Source: Gigaspora rosea
Taxonomy: Eukaryota > Glomeromycota > Glomeromycetes > Diversisporales > Gigasporaceae
NCBI GenBank assembly: GCA_003550325.1
Contig: QKWP01002063.1
Coordinates: 15,665-79,664 of the forward strand
Reading direction: 5' to 3'
DNA length: 64,000 nucleotides
Shown here piece after piece: positions 47,653 through 59,314 of this stretch; positions within the stretch are counted from its first letter, which is position 1, and each line of letters begins with the position of its first letter. The position numbers and the translations under genes were made by a program. Under the pieces are notes generated by a model, which saw only the letters and a program-made list of their open reading frames with translations, did not search any database and had not been told where the DNA came from.

Positions 47653-48130
47653 GTTTTTGTTTATGTATGGCTCAGGCTATAATATGTACTTACCATAAAT
47701 TGTTTTTTTTCTGCCTTTTTCTTTAGTTTCTTTATTGTTTTTTTTTTGTTTATTTTGGTTTTCATATAGGTTTTGTAGTACTACTCCTTTTTTTATTTCT
47801 GTTTTTATTTTCTTAATATATCTTTTTCTTAGTTAGTTGGAATTGATTTCTTCTGCTCATGAAGCTTGGAGAAGAAGGTTTAGAAAAAAAGTAGGCAATT
47901 ATGATAAGTTAGAATGCAACTGCCAATCAACAATATATCTTAAGTATTCATACAGAATATTTAATTATAGAGTTAAAGTTTACTATAGCAAATTGAATAT
48001 GGATAATTTGAATATTAGTTACAAAGAGCTAAGTTAGTCAGTTCTTGTAATTTAGGTAGACTTAAGCCTTAATTGTATGGAACCTTAATAAAGTACTAGC
48101 ATGATTGCTAAATTTATAAAAAAAAAAAAC
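47653..48130 (+). other. Possible retroposon 3' end
   Basis: CT-rich start, a 66-codon open frame (47837-48037, MELISSAHEAWRRRF), then CTTAATAAAGTACTAGC and a 13-base A-tail. The polyadenylation-like AATAAA and tail suggest a reverse-transcribed insertion. The family is unknown. Confidence 0.35.
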
Positions 48131-49326
48131 AATGCAAAAAAAACTTTCATCAAAAGATATCTTTAAGAGTTCTTGACCAAATTCGATAAAAAGTTTTTTA
48201 TTTAAATCCTATAGATTTGTAAAATTAAATAAAAAAAATTTTCATTAAATTTGACTAAAAAACTCATAGAAATACCTTCGATGAAATTTTCTGTAAACAA
48301 TTTTGCCACAGCTTCATGTTTTTAGAAGTAAAAAACTTTCATTAGAGATATTTCTACAACTTCTTGACCAAATTAAATGTAATTTTTTTATTTTAATTCT
48401 ACATATTCATATAATTAAAATAAAAATTTTTTTATTGAATTTAGTCATAAACTTATATGAATATCTCTGATGAAAGTTCTTGTAAACAAATTTAGCACTT
48501 AGTATATGGGGGTGAGTCAGTAGAAAAGGGACAAATCATTTTTAGTAAAATTTTTTTAATTTTTAAATTAAAATATTTTAACAACTATTTAATCAAATTT
48601 GCTAAAATTTTTTTTTATTTTAATCTTGGAATTATATAGAATTAAAATAAAAAAATTATTAAATTTATTAAGATAGTTGTTAAGATATTTAAGCTTAAAG
48701 TTATGAAAACTTTTACTTAGAAAAAATTTGTTCCTTTTCACCTATATGTTTTTGAAAATGAAAAAACTTTCATCAAAGATATCTTGGCGAGCTCTTGACC
48801 AAATTCGATACTATTTTTTTATTTAAATTCTATGAATTTGTAAAATTAAAATAAAAAATTTCATCAAATTTGGTTAAGAACTTGTAAAGATATCTTTAAT
48901 AAAAGTTTTTGTAAACAATTTTGGCACAGCTTTTTTGTAAAACTATTTTGAAAATAAAAAAATTTTAACCAATGATATCTCTATGAGTTCTTGCCCAAAT
49001 TTGATACGATTAAAATAAAAAAATTTTTATCAAATTTGATCAAAAACTCATAGAGACATCTTCGATAAAAATTTTTGTAAACAATTTTAACGTAGCTACT
49101 TTGTAATTACATTTTTAAAAATGCAAAAAAAACCTTTAAAATAGATATCTCTACAAGTTTTTGACCAAATTTGATGAAAATTTTTATTTAAATTCTATAG
49201 ATTTATAGAATTAAAATAAAAAGATCTTCATTTAATTTGGCATCTCTACAAATTCTTACCAAATTCAATAAAAATTTTTTATTTTAATTTTACATATTTG
49301 TAAAATTAAAATAAAAAAATTTTATT
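48130..49326. repeat. Inverted-repeat satellite, tract 3 (longest)
   Basis: About 1.2 kb of the same alternating blocks as tract 1: TTCTTGACCAAATT, ATTAAAATAAAAAA, AATTTGGTTAAGAAC, GATATCTCTATGAG, AAACAATTTTGGCACAGC. Repeating distance is near 230-250 bp. SINE copy 2 inserted at its right side, and tract 4 is its continuation. Confidence 0.85.
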
Positions 49327-50737
49327 GGTATGGCAACTTAGGGAAGTTGGTAAGTTGTCACCCCCAAATGGCAGGTCTAGGGTTCAAATCCCACTGATGA
49401 CGCTTTGAAAAATTGACCTGTGTTCTAGTAAATGTTTTCTGTCGATCAGTTGGGTATATTACCTGTAGTCCTTGGTTACCATCTCAAATGGGAGCTTTCG
49501 GGCAAAGTTGTGCCTCATGACACAGACAAATCCAAGGAACCAGGGAAACAGAAACCTATTTGGCAAACCTCTGAGTAAGGAGGTAGCAAAGATCTTTAAC
49601 GGTGCTACCAAAACCGGAATATTGGACCAGAGCCAAAGAACCGGATGTCGACCTCAGGGACACAAGGTCTACCAACCTGGCTGCCAGATTGAGTACCAGT
49701 GGAAAAGGACCTATGTTATAGAAGTAGGTACTAGGGTGAGAAAAACCATAATAGCGCCTAATGCCGGGTAAATCCACCCTTCCGGGCCAACTGGATTAGA
49801 AGTCTGAAAAAACGGTGAAGGACCGGTAGAAAAGTGATGGTGGGTAGTATTGTCATGGGACACAGACACGGACAGCGGACAGTCTGTGACGGGACATCCG
49901 GAACATGTCTACCAGAATTTTCTTTGTCCCGGACATTCAGCGAATTAACACGTAATCACCAACCAATAAAATTCATTGTATCCATCATAAATTATTATTA
50001 TTTTTTACAAAACGCAAACCAAGGGTCTGTATAATTCCACAATTTGATTGGTTTTACTCAGCGAACATGTCCCGGACATAGTAGGGACAAAGTTAAAAAT
50101 TAGTGGGACATTGTCTGTAAACAATATCGTGTTGGGACATTATTGCGGACATGTTCCGGACGTCCCGTCCCGGACTGTCTGTATTCCTGTAAAATTGGCG
50201 GGACAATATCCATGTACTACACTTATGGTGAGTACCAGGGTTGGAGTAAACTTTATAAGGGCAGAAGTAGGTAATGGTAGCAGTTGCAGGTATCCCCTGA
50301 CTGCAAGTTGTTTGCCTCGGTGAATGCGTAAGTTACCGAAGAGTAGGTGAATACCTGGTGGGACAGGTACTGCTCTACCAAGTTTTCTGTTGAGGATAAG
50401 CCAGATTGTACTTTCAGGTATAAGAAGGAGTCCTAAGGGCTCTTACGAAAAGAGACCCGAGTAGCTAGACTGACCGTATAGGTAACACAGACATCCAGTG
50501 AATCTGTTGAAAGTCTAGGTGGGAAACTAAAGATCAGAGGGTTTAAATAGGCAATTCCCATAGCTGGGTTGCAGGTATGGCATCTAGTGTGAAACCTTCA
50601 GGCGAACCACTTAAATTAGACACCAAAAGTGTACGTGTGGCTAGTTGTACTCTCATCCATATAGAATCCAGATGCATAAACAAAATAAAGTATATGCCCT
50701 AAAACAGGCACTTTGAAATCAAAAAAAAAATTTATTA
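49327..50737 (+). mobile_element. Long tRNA-headed SINE, copy 2, interrupted by a MITE
   Basis: Starts GGTATGGCAACTTAGGGAAG. A box AGTTGGTAAGTTG, B box GGGTTCAAATCCC. The body follows copy 1 and copy 3 closely, and the end is CAGGCACTTTGAAATC plus A-run. It sits inside the satellite, with TTTATT-type target sequence on both sides. A 380-bp MITE (49845-50224) inserted into its middle; without it the copy is about 1.02 kb. Open frames across it are not conserved between copies. Confidence 0.87.
49845..50224. mobile_element. hAT-type MITE inside SINE copy 2
   Basis: Alignment with SINE copies 1 and 3 gives exact edges. Flanks ATGGTGGG (49837-49844) and ATGGTGAG (50225-50232) are an 8-bp duplication with one change. 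The arms contain ACAGTCTGTGACGGGACATC and its near inverse, with GGGACA/TGTCCC motifs throughout and a central AT-rich loop. Confidence 0.85.
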
Positions 50738-50890
50738 AATTTGGTCAAGAACTCATAGAGATATCTTCGAAGAAAGTTCTTTAAACAATTTTGGCACATG
50801 ATATAATATGCATTTTTGGAAATAAAAAAAACTTTTATCAAAGATATCTCTATGAGTTCTTGACCAAATTTGATAAAATTTTTAGGATAT
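50738..50890. repeat. Inverted-repeat satellite, tract 4
   Basis: AAATTTGGTCAAGAACTCAT, then AAACAATTTTGGCACA, then its inverse TGAGTTCTTGACCAAATTTG. Continuation of tract 3 across SINE copy 2. Confidence 0.8.
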
Positions 50891-50898
50891 TTATAACT

Positions 50899-52392
50899 AT
50901 AACTGGTGGTGATCATCACTGCCCTTTTGTGTAACCAAAAAATTTTTAATTGTTACAATATATTATTTAAAATAACTAATTATACAATATATAATTTATT
51001 AAATATACATAATTTTTTATTGTTATTATACTTAAAATTTTAATTAGATTTGCATTTTAAAGCACTTCCTAAGTTGCCTATGCTGCTTGCTTATGCTCAC
51101 AGCTAGACATACTATCTGCGGTGCTTTTACTAATAAAATGCTAGTGCACTACTTGTACTCTTGGATGAGTCTTGCATTGTATTAATACTTACCACTATTT
51201 TGTTTCTAGGTAAAAGCATCCTCAAGCACTCTTCTCAACGAATTTGATTCTTTATTCAAGTAATACTTGAAAACACCACGCCTAAATCAATACAAAATAA
51301 TTATAACAGTAAACAAATTTATATTAACCCACCGAATAAAAAAGTAAGCTATTCGGTTCTCTAGTGATCGTCTTGTCTATCATTCGGTAAGTTCTCTACG
51401 GTTCTTTATGCAGATGCATCATTTGGTTCAGTTTCTAATGAGTTATTCAAATTCGCAACTCAAAATATTCCACGATTCGTTCACGTACGTACGTATGTTC
51501 ACATTCGTCAAGAAAGAACCAAAACAACGACGCCAAAAAACCCCTATTACATAGAAGCTTTGTGCTAAAGCTCACCTAACCTTAACCGAAGATGCTTACC
51601 CAAAAGCCCCTTTAACCAAAAATGAAACACCAAGGCACATTCAACCCTTACCCTAACGCGAAAAGGCACTACTCTAGAATTCCAAACGATAGCACATCTT
51701 CGAGAACAACGACTTACCCTAATGCGATAAAACATATTGAATCATTTTGACCTTAACTAAAAATGAAGAAACAAATTATATTCGATTCTTATTCTAACAC
51801 GAAAGCATCATCTAGAATACCTTCTAACCCTAACTAAAAAGTTTCTACTAAACGATGACTTACCATAATAGAAAAAAATATAGAACAACCCTAACTTAAA
51901 TAAAACAAAGCAACAATATACCTACAATTCCAAAAGCGATGTGCCAAAGTACCAATTTGTCCAAAAGCGACGCATCAAACTAATAACGATGATTTCAAAT
52001 ATGACGCGCTATACTTAAGATGACACCGGCAGAAGTGGACGAGACCGAAAAAACAACTCAAAAGACAAAGACGCACTGGAAAGGATGACTCACTGATGAA
52101 AGGAGCAATTAAATGAACAACTCCAACGACGAAGCACCATAAAGGATGAAAAAATATTGGGAAGGACGATTTCACTGTCTAAAGAGACACCGAAATGGAC
52201 TACTCAAGCAATGAGAAATAATTATAAATTTTAGTACGTACACAAGTATGAATAGTATGCAAAAAAAAATTAGATACTTATTTGTTATTTATATATGTTG
52301 TGTAACCGGTGGTGATAGTCACTATCGATATATATTTATATATAATAAATTTATATATAATAAATTAAAATAGTGATAATCACCGCCGGTTA
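50899..52392. other. Possible inverted-repeat element of unknown family
   Basis: ATAACTGGTGGTGATCATCACT at 50899 is nearly inverse to the right end GTGATAATCACCGCCGGTTAT at 52392, and a further inverse-paired copy lies at 52303. The body (51060-52200) is the least AT-rich part of this region, with CTTACCCTAACGCG-type repeats, but no transposase or host gene could be read. The target duplication is unclear. Confidence 0.35.
52303..52392. repeat. 90-bp hairpin
   Basis: TAACCGGTGGTGATAGTCAC pairs with GTGATAATCACCGCCGGTTA around a TATATATTTATATATAATAA loop. Confidence 0.7.
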
Positions 52393-53403
52393 TTTTAAGT
52401 ATTATTCAAATTTTTATATCTTCATGAGCTTTTAATAATTTTTTATGAAATTTGAGATTCTACAAGTTAAATATATGTACTTCAAGTTTGATTAGTAAAG
52501 CTTTTTAAGTTAACATAGTAGAATTTTTTACAAATCATTGTCAATATTACTACTTAGTAAAGTTTTTTATTTAGCATAGTAAAATTTTATGTAAATAATT
52601 GTCAAATATAGGGTATTCTTAAAAAATACATATTAACAAAATTTAGTAATTATATAAAAACTTGAATTGTTTAGTTTTATCAAAGGTTGCATTTTAGTTA
52701 ATATTTATCAAATTAATTAAAAAAATTATATTAAAATATAAATATAGCAATATTTATTTATTTATATATTTAAATATATTAATTTATTTTATTCTTGATC
52801 TAAATCTATAAAAATACTTTTTGTTTATGTATAACACAAAACTTTCTATTGTTTTCTGATTTTGGTACAATTTGCTACTTTTGAAATTCTAAATATAATC
52901 TATTTTTTAAATCTTTAAATAAATTAAGGCTATTTAATTTATTAAAAGATTTAAAGGCTTCTTTATAAGATTTTAAATATAACCAACTATTCCAACTTTG
53001 ACCTTTATGTTCTTTTTCTCTTGTATTATTAAAATATATATTAAACCTAGTTTCTTGTATTTTATATTGATCACAAGTACTTAATAGATTAATTGTATAC
53101 ATTCCTTTATTTTTTTTTATATATTTGTCTAAAGTTGTATGATTTAGTTCTATAAAATTATAACTATTATTTGTCTTGTAACCTGGAGCAATTGATTCAA
53201 TACAATTTATAATAAATTGTGTCCAAATAAATTCAACTAATTCAACCATTTCATTATTATAGTTGGATTCAGATGTAATAATTGTAGCCAATATTCTAAT
53301 TTTTCTTTTAATTTTAGGATCAATATCATTATTATTATTTGTTGGTTGTTAATTTTTTAAAAATATTGAAAGGTAATTATAGTTAAATAATTATCTATAT
53401 TAA

Positions 53404-54433
53404 GGGTGTGGCGATTTAGGGAAGTTGGTAAGTTGTCACCCCCAAGTGGCAGGTCTAGGGTTCAAATCCTATTGGCGATGCTTTGGAAAAATAGACCTGT
53501 GTTACGGTAACCGTTTCCTGTTGATCGGTTGGGTATATTACCTGTAGTTCTTGGTTACTATCTCGAATGGAAGCTTTCGGGCGAAGTTGTGTCCGGTGAC
53601 ACAGACAAATCCAAGGAACCAGGAAAATGGAAACCCATATTGAAAGTCACGAGTAAGGAGGTAGCAATGATCTTTGACGGCGCTACCAGAACTGGAATAT
53701 CGGAAACCGGAGCTGGAGAACTGGACGATATGACCTTCGGAGAAGAGGGTCCACCAACCTGGTCGCCGGAGTCGTACTGGAGGAAAAAGGACCTATGTTC
53801 TGGAATTAGGTACCAGGGGAAGAAAAACCATAGTAGCACCTAATGCTGGGTAGATCAACCCTTCCGGGCCAACTGGTTTGGAAGTTTGGGGCACCTGGTG
53901 ATGGACCGGTAGGAAATTAATGGTGGGTACCAGGTCGGTGTGAACCTTACAAGGGCAGAAGTAGGTAATGGTAGCGGTTAGGTACCCCCTGACTGCAAGT
54001 TGCTTGCATCGGTGAGTGCGTAAGTTACCGAAGTGTAGGTAATACCTGTGTGGGACAGGGACTGCTCTACCAAGTTTACTCGCGAAGATAAATTTGTCCT
54101 AAGGGGATGTAGGTAGCATCCGGGACTGTCTTCGACTGACTAATATATCAGAGAGCTGTACCAGTGATCACAAGTAGGATTGACATACGAAGCGTTGGAC
54201 CAGAGGGTTTAAATAGGCAATCCCCTAGTTGGGTTGTAGATATGGCAACTAGTGTAGAACCTTCAGGCGGACTACTTAAATTAGATAACCAAAAGTTGTA
54301 CGTGTGGCTAGTTGTACTCTCATTCAATGTATCTCAATTGTGGGTGCGCCCAAAGAGGCGCTCTTGATCCACAGGCTTGATTAAATAAACTTTCACCCAA
54401 AGCGGGAACTTTAACACAAAAAAAAAAAATAAA
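53404..54433 (+). mobile_element. Long tRNA-headed SINE, copy 3, with 18-bp target duplication
   Basis: AATAATTATCTATATTAA is found at 53386-53403 and again at 54434-54451, an exact 18-bp duplication. The element starts GGGTGTGGCGATTTAGGGAA, has A box AGTTGGTAAGTTG and B box GGGTTCAAATCC, a ~1-kb body, and ends GGGAACTTTAACAC followed by a 12-base A-run and TAAAA. It is the best-bounded copy, 1,030 bp including tail. Confidence 0.93.
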
Positions 54434-54645
54434 AATAATTATCTATATTAAAAATTTCAGATAATAACCAAGCTGTATTGATTTTTTTATTATACTATTT
54501 ATTTCTAAAGTTCTAGTATTATTTGGATTATCTATACTAGAATCACCAAAATATTTTTAGTATTAGGTAGTGCATTAAAGCTTTGGTTAATAGTTTTTAT
54601 TAGAATAAGTAAACAAATTCTAAATATTTTAGGAATCTGTTACAA

Positions 54646-54891
54646 AGTGCACTGTGCATTCAGTGCACCCCTTGGGTAACTCCTGTAATGTTACTAAGCT
54701 ATTTCGCAATTTTACTAGGGTAACCCTGTTGTGTAAGCAAAAATGCTCCTCTCGCAATTTTACCCTAAACCCAACCCTAACTCTAACCCTAAACCTAAAA
54801 CTAAACCTAACCCTAGCCCTAACCCTAACCCTAACCCTAACCCTAATTTTTATACTAATTTATAGAGGTGCACTGAGTGCACCGGTGCACT
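54646..54891. mobile_element. Foldback element carrying telomere-type repeats
   Basis: Ends AGTGCACTGTGCATTCAG and CTGAGTGCACCGGTGCACT pair over about 25 bp. Between them lies 54769-54846, a run of CCCTAA units with variants (CCCTAACCCAACCCTAACTC), the complement of TTAGGG. The target duplication is unclear. It sits inside the relic at 52870-56160. Confidence 0.7.
54769..54846. repeat. Interstitial telomere-type repeat (CCCTAA)n
   Basis: About 13 units, the last five perfect, earlier ones varied. TTAGGG is the usual fungal telomere repeat. It is internal here, with coding relic on both sides, so it does not mark a chromosome end. Confidence 0.9.
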
Positions 54892-56266
54892 GTTTAGATT
54901 TTTTCAATATTTTATTATTAAATTTAGATGATTATAATAATTGTAATAAAAAATTAAAAGAAAGATTATAAAGATTTAAAAAAGTTTTAATTTAGCAATT
55001 TTAACTTTTGATATTAATTGAGTAGGTATAATATAAAAAGAGTTTGTATCTAAAAATCTATATAATTTTAGTTGTATAATAGTTAGAACTTGCTTGTAAT
55101 ATCAAAACCAATTTTGTATTCTAATCTAGCTCCAAAATGAGTATTAATAATTATTGAATATAATAATTGTAGCTTTACAAGTCTTATTAACTTTTAAAGA
55201 ATTATTTTTAGCATCTTTTTTATTTAATTCTTTTAAAAGTATAGAATTAGAAGCAGAAAAAGCTTTTTTTCAACATGATATGCTTGTGTATAAAAGATTT
55301 TATTTTGAAGACCAGGTTCTTTAGCTTCTCCTGCAGCACCAGCAATATCATAAGTATGGAGCCAATTATCAACTCGTGATCTTAAAACATTTGTAATAAA
55401 AGTAGTTCCAGTTGCACTTAAAAGATCAGTAGCAGAATTTTTTGACCAATATACAAAATTAGAAGTAATTAAATCTTTTGAAACAAATTCTATACCAAAA
55501 TCTATTTTAGCTTTGTGTATCCAACTATGATTTGATAAAGAAAGATGAGTATTAATAAATTGAAAAGCAAGATCAGATTCAATACCATTTGAGGGATCAA
55601 ATTTTGTATATAATTTTAAATTTTTGGCATAAATATGAAAAAAGAAGTTATCAAATTTTTAAAGATTAATATTAGAACTAATTTTGGATCTTATTGAATC
55701 TGTAATATTCATTAAAATAGCAGGAGAAAGACCATAAGCATGATGAAAAAATAACCACTATCTTTTTTTGATTTAAGTTTGTAAGCTTTAAAAATAGAAG
55801 GATAATGGTGTATAATATCAGGTATAGAATATTGTTGACTTATTAATAAGGGAAAAAAGATATCATCATACCAACTAGCAAAATTTTTATCAGTTAAAAA
55901 TGTTTTTTTTCTAGAACCAAAAGTATACTTTTTGGAAAAAAAATTAAAATTTTAAAAAGTTCCAATTCACCAAATTGTCCTAAATGAAAGTGTGGAATAT
56001 TTACTAGCTTAACTTTTTTCTAATATTATTATTACTTTCAATTATCATAGTGAATAGCATTATTTGAATTTTCATTTTCAAAAGATTCATCTAATTCATT
56101 TTGTGAGCAGCAGCAGCAGTACTTGATTCACCAGTTTGAGCATCATTTTCATCAAATCAAAGAAGTTCATTGTTAAAAAAATGTAAAAATTTGTTAAATT
56201 TTTGGAATAATAAAGATTTAACAAGTGGACAAGACAAGCGAAGTAAGAAAGCTACCCACATGTATC

Positions 56267-56532
56267 TTTTATAATCTTTTATTATATGAACTTACCTGCA
56301 TATCTATCTAAATCTTACGAATATCTCTGATCTCAATCACATGCATTTCGATAATCTCAATCGCATACAATCGTATGCATATCTATTGTTTTTTTTCAAC
56401 TTTTATAATCTTTTATTATATGAACTTAACTGCATATCTATCTAAATCATACGAATATCTCTGATCTCAATCACATGCATTTCGATAATCTCAATCGCAT
56501 ACAATCGTATGCATATCTATTGTTTTTTTCAA
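56267..56532. repeat. 134-bp tandem duplication
   Basis: 56267-56400 is repeated at 56401-56532 with only two or three differences (TTTTATAATCTTTTATTATA at both starts). The unit contains short inverted CATACAATCGTATG motifs. The near identity indicates a recent duplication. Confidence 0.92.
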
Positions 56533-57033
56533 ATAAGCCTCAATTCATACAAGCCACAAATGGTGATCCCGCGATAATAACAAGATCCTATCAATATTTA
56601 AAATCCCGAGAAAAACTATAACAGATAATACCAGCTAACTTGCTGGGATTTAATTTTAAGGGATTGTATCCACACAAAAAGACAAAAAATAGTATGACAC
56701 GTACGTACGGTTCTGTACAGTACTGCAGTACTTACTAAATAAATGTGACAACGGAAGAACACTTAGAGATAGAAGTTGATGAATTAAATATACTGCCATA
56801 GTAAAAACCGGTGAAACATGGCTTTTAATTTTAGTTTCAAAAAATTTTTATATGTAAAAAACATAAAATTTCTTATAGGCATATAAAAAAAAGCCGCCCG
56901 TATAGTAAATAATCAATTTTTTTTTTTTAAAAAAAAAAAAAAATTGCAGAAATTGACTCAGCTGTAATGGGATTCAATTTATTAAGTTTGTATGACCTAA
57001 TATAATTGATATTGTAAATCGAACCCCACATTA

Positions 57034-57428
57034 AGGCCACAAAAGTTGATTTTTCGTTTTGCATTACATGGATTTCAAAATTCGGGACGGACGGACGGTT
57101 TTTTTGTTTTTAATTTAATTTACTGCGAATAGAATAATGTTCACATTTAAGGTTAAGGTTATACAAGGTTAATTCTTCATTTAGCACAAAAAGGAATCAA
57201 AAAAATTGGACCGGCAGTCGTATTTTTCCTGTCAGTCCTATCGGACAATTACGGGAAATTAAGTTCTCCATCGGGTGACACCGGATGAAAATAGCGGAAA
57301 AAAATAGATGCCAAAAATCGAACAATTGGCACAATTGGGATCTAAAAAAAAAAAAGAAAAAAAAATTGAAAAATTGAAAAAATGGGACGGCGGGTAATGC
57401 AAAACAAAAAATCAACTTTGCGTGGCCT
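57034..57428. mobile_element. MITE with ~37-bp inverted ends
   Basis: AGGCCACAAAAGTTGATTTT and the inverse AAATCAACTTTGCGTGGCCT bound 395 bp, and pairing extends through GTTTTGCATTAC. The flanking TA/TTA-like bases are too short to assign the superfamily (mariner or PIF/Harbinger possible). The interior holds GGACGGACGG and an A-run. Confidence 0.75.
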
Positions 57429-57502
57429 AATATTATTATCGCTATAAATTTTACCAAAATAAAACTACATTTATTGAACTCAGACAATATGCAATTTTTT
57501 TT

Positions 57503-57680
57503 TTAATTGAACCTCTAAACTAGCTTTACGTTGAAATAGAGCTATTTTTTTAAAAAAGTAAAAGAATATTAATAATCAAAAGTAAGAACACTAATCATCA
57601 GCGTTCTAAATGTTTTTTATAAAATTATTAAAAAAATTGCTCTATTTCAGTGTAGAGCTAGTCTTGAGGTTCAATTTAAA
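57503..57680. repeat. Foldback element, 178 bp
   Basis: Arms TTAATTGAACCTCTAAACTA and its counterpart AGTCTTGAGGTTCAATTTAA pair over about 50 bp, including GAAATAGAGC. Both ends are TTAA-like. MITE-like, no superfamily assigned. Confidence 0.7.
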
Positions 57681-57722
57681 AAGTCAATAAATCTAATTTT
57701 TGTTTTAATAAGATTGATTTGT

Positions 57723-57896
57723 GTATGTCGTACGTACCTGAAATTGGCACTGCCTGAAGTTATAACTTCAGGTGCACTTGACTGAAATTAGCCCCTGAAA
57801 TTAGATCATCTTGCACGCGCGTTAGCAGGTAATTTTAGGCAAGTGTAACTTCAAGTGCTTGAAGTTAAGCAAATGCTAACTTCAGGCACGACATGT
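57723..57896. repeat. Foldback element with perfect 20-bp palindrome
   Basis: Inverse ends GTATGTCGT and ACGACATGT, then CCTGAA motifs. At 57753-57772 CCTGAAGTTATAACTTCAGG is a perfect palindrome. TGAAGTTA units recur in both orientations. Confidence 0.6.
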
Positions 57897-58493
57897 AATC
57901 GATTCTAATAAAAAAATCCGCACCCTGCAGGAAATTTAAAAACCTGTATCGAGTATAGAATAAAGTAGTCGATGGTTCTTTGTTAAATCAATTGTTTCAA
58001 TAAGTTCATCTAATTTATGTAGAAAAGTTAAAATATTAAATATAATTTCTTTTTAAATAAAAAATTATAAATATATAAAACTTTTAACTTCGTCAGAATT
58101 ATTGGCAGATATTAAGTTTTGTATAACATTGTCAGCAAAAAATTTTGTATTAACAAAATCTAATTTTAGTAGCAAATTTGATGATCACCAACTTGTGTAA
58201 CAAATTTTTCGTTTACTCAAAATCAAAACCCCATATAATTTATCAATAATTGTACATACATCTATCCATTTTAATTACTATTCTATTTTGCCAATTATAT
58301 TATAACCACTCCATTCATATAGTTCATGCCAGGTAATTTTTGATAATAATTGGACACTTTTTTTCAAATTGACTCTATTCTCATAGAGATATGCAAAGTT
58401 ATATGTTTTATTAACATGGATCCATCATGCTGGTGATATGGCCATTTATACAAATATACCCTTTATGCAATACGATTGGCTAGCCTTGCATAC
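57897..58493. other. Unassigned AT-rich DNA
   Basis: No gene or bounded repeat seen. Confidence 0.4.
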
Positions 58494-59314
58494 TATAACA
58501 AATTAAATTCATTAATGTATATAGATTAGATCTTCTTTTTAGTTCTATTTGTATTATTATTTTATTATTTTATATATTCCATTTTATTCTAAAACTTCAC
58601 CCATTGTCATGAAAAATAATAATTATTCCCAAACAATATGTTTTAATTAGTTATACTAAAATAGTAATTTTTATGTAGCTAAGTGGTTTAGAGATAAGAA
58701 AACTGGAAATACTGCAATAATGCAGTAAATAATGTGGTATTAACCACAAAAACATTGCATTCATTGCGAAAGCATAGTAAATCTTATGAATTCATAGTAA
58801 ATACTATAAAAATGCAGTAATAATCCAAAATGTATATAAATGCTTCAAATTCAATAAAGCTTGATATAAGTTTTCTAATCCACTGAAAACAATAATAACA
58901 TAATAATAAAATAAATATTTGACCTTTGAATTTGACTTGTAACATTAATAAACCTTTTGTAACTCAATTTGACAGACTGATAACCTTGAAATTGGTTTTA
59001 TTAAGACTCAAATTTTGTGTAATGAATTCTTGTTAATCCTTCAAAATTATACACGTAACCCATATTGGCCTACCTGATTGCTCTATAATAAAGTCTTTTA
59101 GGTTAATGACCTTTCTAATAAACATTGACTCTTTTGATTCCACCAGTATCAGCTGGTTCATTTGAAAGCAACTTTACACTTTCTGGAAAACTCCTGCAAA
59201 ACCTGCAAAACTCCTGCATCTGCGAGAAATTCTTAAATCTACCTATATCAACTCTCTTTAGATATTACCCAATCATAATCTAACCAAATATTAGCCTACC
59301 ATAAACCCCATGAT

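Larger units (their letters stand above)
52870..56160 (-). pseudogene. Decayed gene of unknown family, split by a SINE and a foldback element
   Basis: Minus-strand pieces look protein-like over 3.3 kb. The order is an acidic start (GESSTAAAAH), then SRKKTFLTDKNFASWYDDIF and ISQQYSIPDIIHHYPSIFKA (about 55920-55780), then AYGLSPAIL. A long open stretch follows at about 55620-55260 (YTKFDPSNGIESDLAFQFIN, VYWSKNSATDLLSA, YDIAGAAGEAKEPGLQNKIF). Next come THFGARLEYKIGFDI near 55110 and, after the insertions, a 138-codon frame at 53291-52875 (SNYNNEMVELVEFIWTQFII). Several frame changes and stops are present. I do not recognise a domain; there is no DDE, RT or helicase motif. It may be the coding part of an unnamed transposon family or a host gene family. 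Confidence 0.5.

Noticed and set aside
49472-49771. Open frames across SINE copies (also 53529-53843)
   Set aside because: The frames are not conserved between the three copies; they shift relative to each other. The region is better explained as non-coding SINE body.
54769-54846. Chromosome end
   Set aside because: Telomere-type units are internal, with the same decayed gene on both sides.
57197-57487. 96-codon frame with Phe-rich stretch
   Set aside because: It lies across the A-run and right end of the MITE at 57034-57428.
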